Positions 43,044 to 45,391 of a stretch of DNA of 45,391 nt are shown here, piece after piece. This DNA is from Mycobacterium kyorinense (GTDB taxonomy: Bacteria; Actinomycetota; Actinomycetes; Mycobacteriales; Mycobacteriaceae): NCBI RefSeq assembly GCF_001672775.1, contig NZ_LZKJ01000009.1:1-45391 (forward strand). The letters are read 5' to 3'. Position 1 is the stretch's first letter. Each line of letters opens with the position of its first letter. Made by a program: the position numbers and the translations under genes. The notes under the pieces were generated by a model. That model saw only the letters and a program-made list of their open reading frames with translations. It was not told the DNA's origin and ran no database searches.

Positions 43044-43057
43044 TAGAACGTGTTCTA
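43044..43057. promoter_or_regulatory. KstR-type operator between two convergent genes (TAGAACGTGTTCTA)
   Basis: A perfect palindrome and full match to TnnAACnnGTTnnA. It lies between the stops of the Rv3519-like gene (43009) and the LLM gene (43076), where no promoter for a known gene is expected. Confidence 0.85.
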
Positions 43058-43075
43058 ACCAGCCGCAACACCCGG

Positions 43076-44107
43076 CTAGACCAATGCCGCCAGCTCGCGG
43101 ACCTGCTCTACGCTGCGGGCCGAGACCACCATCATCGTCACACCGGCGGCCTCCCAGACGGTGATCTGCTTACGCACGTAGTCGATGTCGCCGACGATCA
43201 CCGCGTCATCGACGAGTTCGTCGGGAATGACCTTGGCGGCCTCGTCCTTGCGGTTGCTGCGGAACAGTGCGGTGACCTCGTCGACGACCTCGGCATAGCC
43301 CATCCGGCGATAGACGTCGGCGTGGAAGTTGGTGTCCTCTGCCCCCATGCCACCCATGTAAAGCGCCAAAAACGGCTTGATCCCCGCGAACGCTGCGGCC
43401 CGGTCGTCGGTGATGACGACTTGGGCCGTCGCGCAGACTTCGAAGTCCTCGCGACTGCGACGGGCACCAGGGCGCGCGAAGCCTTCGTCGAGCCACTCGT
43501 TGTACATGTCGGCCAGCCGCGGGGTGTAGAAGATCGGCAGCCAGCCGTCGCAGATTTCGGCGGCCAGCGCCACATTCTTCGGGCCTTCCGCGCCCAGCAT
43601 GATCGGGATGTCGGACCGCAGCGGATGGGTGATAGGTTTGAGCGCCTTACCCAGACCCGTTGTGCCCTCAGCGGTTAACGGCAGCGGATAGTGCGGGCCG
43701 TCGCTGGTGACCGGCTTCTCGCGGGCCCATACCTGCCGGATGATGTCGATGTATTCGCGGGTGCGGGCCAGCGGCTTGGGGAATTTCTGCCCGTACCAGC
43801 CCTCGACCACCTGCGGACCGGACACGCCTAACCCCAGCAGGTGGCGCCCGCCGGAAAGGTGGTCCAGGGTCAGCGCCGCCATCGCGCACGCAGTCGGGGT
43901 GCGCGCGGACAGCTGCACCACCGAGGTGCCCAGCCGCAGCCGACTCGTCGACGCTCCCCACCAGGCCAGCGGCGTGTAGGCATCCGACCCCCACGCCTCG
44001 GCGGTGAACACCGCGTCGAAGCCGGCGTCCTCGGCCGCGGCCACGAGCTCACCTGCGTTCTCCGGCGGCTGCGCGCCCCAGTAACCCAGTTGCAGTCCCA
44101 GCTTCAT
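43076..44107 (-). CDS. LLM-class (F420-dependent) oxidoreductase (Rv3520c-like)
   Basis: A 343-aa TIM-barrel luciferase-like protein. It starts MKLGLQLGYWG with AAGGAGCCGG upstream; the frame is open 18 codons further but that region is the promoter. Motifs AAAEDAGFDAVFTAE and TSVVQLSARTP are typical of F420-dependent members, and RTREYIDIIRQVWA is characteristic. The corresponding M. tuberculosis gene (Rv3520c) is KstR-regulated as I recall. The reaction is unknown; oxidation or reduction of a steroid intermediate with F420 is likely. It shares the KstR box at 44131-44144 with the divergent DUF35 gene. Confidence 0.86.
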   Translation of the reverse strand: MKLGLQLGYWGAQPPENAGELVAAAEDAGFDAVFTAEAWGSDAYTPLAWWGASTSRLRLGTSVVQLSARTPTACAMAALTLDHLSGGRHLLGLGVSGPQVVEGWYGQKFPKPLARTREYIDIIRQVWAREKPVTSDGPHYPLPLTAEGTTGLGKALKPITHPLRSDIPIMLGAEGPKNVALAAEICDGWLPIFYTPRLADMYNEWLDEGFARPGARRSREDFEVCATAQVVITDDRAAAFAGIKPFLALYMGGMGAEDTNFHADVYRRMGYAEVVDEVTALFRSNRKDEAAKVIPDELVDDAVIVGDIDYVRKQITVWEAAGVTMMVVSARSVEQVRELAALV

Positions 44108-44130
44108 CTCCGGCTCCTTGCTCAGATTCT

Positions 44131-44144
44131 TAGAACCTGTTCTA
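44131..44144. promoter_or_regulatory. KstR-type operator (TAGAACCTGTTCTA)
   Basis: A full match to TnnAACnnGTTnnA in the 46-bp divergent gap between the LLM gene and the double-DUF35 gene; close to both starts, so it can repress both. Confidence 0.88.
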
Positions 44145-44153
44145 CTCGTTGCT

Positions 44154-45146
44154 GTGACCACCAGCCAAAGCAGCCCGGTGCAGATCGATACCGATCAGCG
44201 GCCTTTGTCGGCACCTCTGAAGCTGTCCTTCGACTACACCCGTTCAGTCGGACCTACCCTCAGCCAGTTCTTCACCGCCCTGCGTGAGCGACGCATCGTC
44301 GGGGTTCGGGGTTCGGATGGCCGGGTCTACGTCCCCCCGGCCGAGTTCGACCCCGTGACCTACGAACGATTGACCGAGATCGTACCGGTGGCCAGTGTCG
44401 GGACCGTGCTGTCGTGGACCTGGCAGCCCGAGCCGTTGGCCGGGCAGCCGCTGGACCGGCCGTTCGCCTGGGCGCTGATCAAGCTCGACGGTGCCGACAC
44501 TGCGCTGCTGCACGCCGTTGACGTTGGCTCGTCCGACGCGACGATTACCGGGGCACGCGTGCATGCGCACTGGGTCGATGAACCGGTGGGCGCCATCACC
44601 GACATCGCCTACTTCAGACTCGGCGAAGAGACCGAGTCAACTGCGGAAACGACTGACGACCGTGACCCGGTGACGGTCCAGGTGACGCCCAGCAGCATCG
44701 AAATCCAGCACACCGCTTCACTTCCCGAGACCGCGTTCCTGCGAGCTCTCGAAGAGGGCAAGCTGCTCGGCGCCCGCACCGGCGAGGACGGGAAGGTGTA
44801 TTTCCCGCCGAAGGAAGCAGATCCAGCGACCGGCCTCGAACTCGACAACTTCGTCGAGTTGCCGGACAAAGGCACGGTGACGACGTTCGCGATCATCAAC
44901 ATCCCGTTCGCCGGCCAGCGCATCAAGCCGCCGTACGTCGCGGCTTACGTGCTGCTCGACGGAGCCGATATCGCGTTCCTGCACCTGATACAGGAAATCG
45001 ACGCATCCGAGGTGCGGATGGGCATGCGGGTGCAGGCGGTGTGGAAGCCCCGCGAGGAATGGGGTCTGGGCATCGACAACATCGAATACTTCAAGCCGAC
45101 CGGCGAACCTGACGCCGACTACGACACCTACAAGCACCACCTGTAA
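44154..45146 (+). CDS. double DUF35 (OB-fold) protein, Rv3521-like partner of Ltp4
   Basis: A 330-aa protein with two tandem DUF35 units: about 30-160 (FFTALRERRIVGVRGSDGRVYVPP) and about 190-320 (FLRALEEGKLLGARTGEDGKVYFPP), each followed by an OB-fold. The zinc-ribbon Cys pairs of typical DUF35 proteins are missing in both. DUF35 proteins form complexes with thiolase-like Ltp proteins; the Ltp2-ChsH2 pair cleaves steroid side chains by retro-aldol. The next gene is ltp4-like, 10 bp away, which supports such a pair. The start is GTG 44154. Confidence 0.85.
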   Translation: MTTSQSSPVQIDTDQRPLSAPLKLSFDYTRSVGPTLSQFFTALRERRIVGVRGSDGRVYVPPAEFDPVTYERLTEIVPVASVGTVLSWTWQPEPLAGQPLDRPFAWALIKLDGADTALLHAVDVGSSDATITGARVHAHWVDEPVGAITDIAYFRLGEETESTAETTDDRDPVTVQVTPSSIEIQHTASLPETAFLRALEEGKLLGARTGEDGKVYFPPKEADPATGLELDNFVELPDKGTVTTFAIINIPFAGQRIKPPYVAAYVLLDGADIAFLHLIQEIDASEVRMGMRVQAVWKPREEWGLGIDNIEYFKPTGEPDADYDTYKHHL

Positions 45147-45156
45147 GAGGGATAAC

Positions 45157-45391
45157 GTGACCGATCGCGATGTAGCTGTCGTCGGATTCGCCCATGCGCC
45201 GCATGTGCGCCGCACCGACGGCACCACCAACGGCGTCGAAATGTTGATGCCATGCTTCCATGCACTTTATGACGAACTCAGACTCGAGCAGACCGACATC
45301 GGCTTCTGGTGCTCCGGCTCGTCGGATTACCTTGCCGGTCGCGCGTTTTCGTTCATCTCCGCGATCGACTCGTTGATCGGGGGCACCGCCC
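45157..45391 (+). CDS. ltp4: lipid-transfer/thiolase-like protein Ltp4, N-terminal part
   Basis: The first 78 residues of a thiolase-fold protein, cut by the right edge. It starts at GTG 45157, with AGAGGGAT upstream, and reads MTDRDVAVVGFAHAP, followed by the typical FWCSGSSDYLAGRAF segment around the place of the thiolase nucleophile. It follows the double-DUF35 gene by 10 bp. The M. tuberculosis neighbour here is ltp4 (Rv3522). It is likely the catalytic subunit of a steroid aldolase or thiolase. Confidence 0.85.
   Translation, partial: MTDRDVAVVGFAHAPHVRRTDGTTNGVEMLMPCFHALYDELRLEQTDIGFWCSGSSDYLAGRAFSFISAIDSLIGGTA

Overview
The window reads as chromosome from a Mycobacterium close in gene order to M. 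tuberculosis. It is GC-rich and densely packed, and its core follows, from memory, the M. tuberculosis order Rv3489 to Rv3522: otsA, the mce4 operon, hsd4A, fdxD, fadE26-fadE27-fadD17, ilvX, fadD19, echA19, cyp142 and ltp4. That segment is the KstR-controlled cholesterol uptake and side-chain degradation locus. Six sites fit the KstR box TnnAACnnGTTnnA (five exact, one with a single mismatch). No RNA gene, insertion sequence, integrase or CRISPR array was seen, and no gene-free gap exceeds 300 bases.

Left part (1-10263) is accessory relative to that order. It holds the end of an alpha/beta hydrolase, a protein of unknown function, a four-cysteine mini-protein joined to a KshA-type Rieske oxygenase, a divergent KstD-type flavoprotein, a PadR regulator, a hotdog thioesterase, an amidohydrolase, a 3-hydroxyisobutyrate-dehydrogenase-like enzyme, an SDR and a crotonase-fold protein that lacks the usual catalytic glutamates. 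KshA plus KstD is the pair that opens steroid ring B, so this looks like a satellite pathway for a steroid-like compound. I see no KstR box in it.

Central part (10419-28423) is the conserved block: a 54-aa protein with otsA, a secreted protein, then on the minus strand yrbE4A-yrbE4B-mce4A-F and two Mce-associated genes (the sterol importer), hsd4A and fdxD, and on the plus strand fadE26-fadE27-fadD17 (steroid acyl-CoA dehydrogenase and CoA ligase).

The island (28442-36865) is the most unusual part. Between fadD17 and ilvX lies a self-contained oxygenase cluster: an aldehyde dehydrogenase (minus), then on plus Rieske-1 with mini-subunit 1, an amidohydrolase without its HxH motif, MarR, a [2Fe-2S] ferredoxin, an SDR, Rieske-2 with mini-subunit 2, and a TauD-like dioxygenase. 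The two Rieske plus ~110-aa cassettes are clear duplicates. A 16-bp operator/-10 module recurs in both promoter regions (14 of 16 bases identical), which suggests control by the island's own MarR.

Right part (36870-45391) returns to the sterol locus: ilvX-like ThDP enzyme, fadD19, echA19, an intact cyp142, an acetoacetate-decarboxylase-fold protein, an LLM oxidoreductase, a double DUF35 protein and the start of ltp4. Functions rest on reading motifs and on remembered family knowledge; no database search was run.
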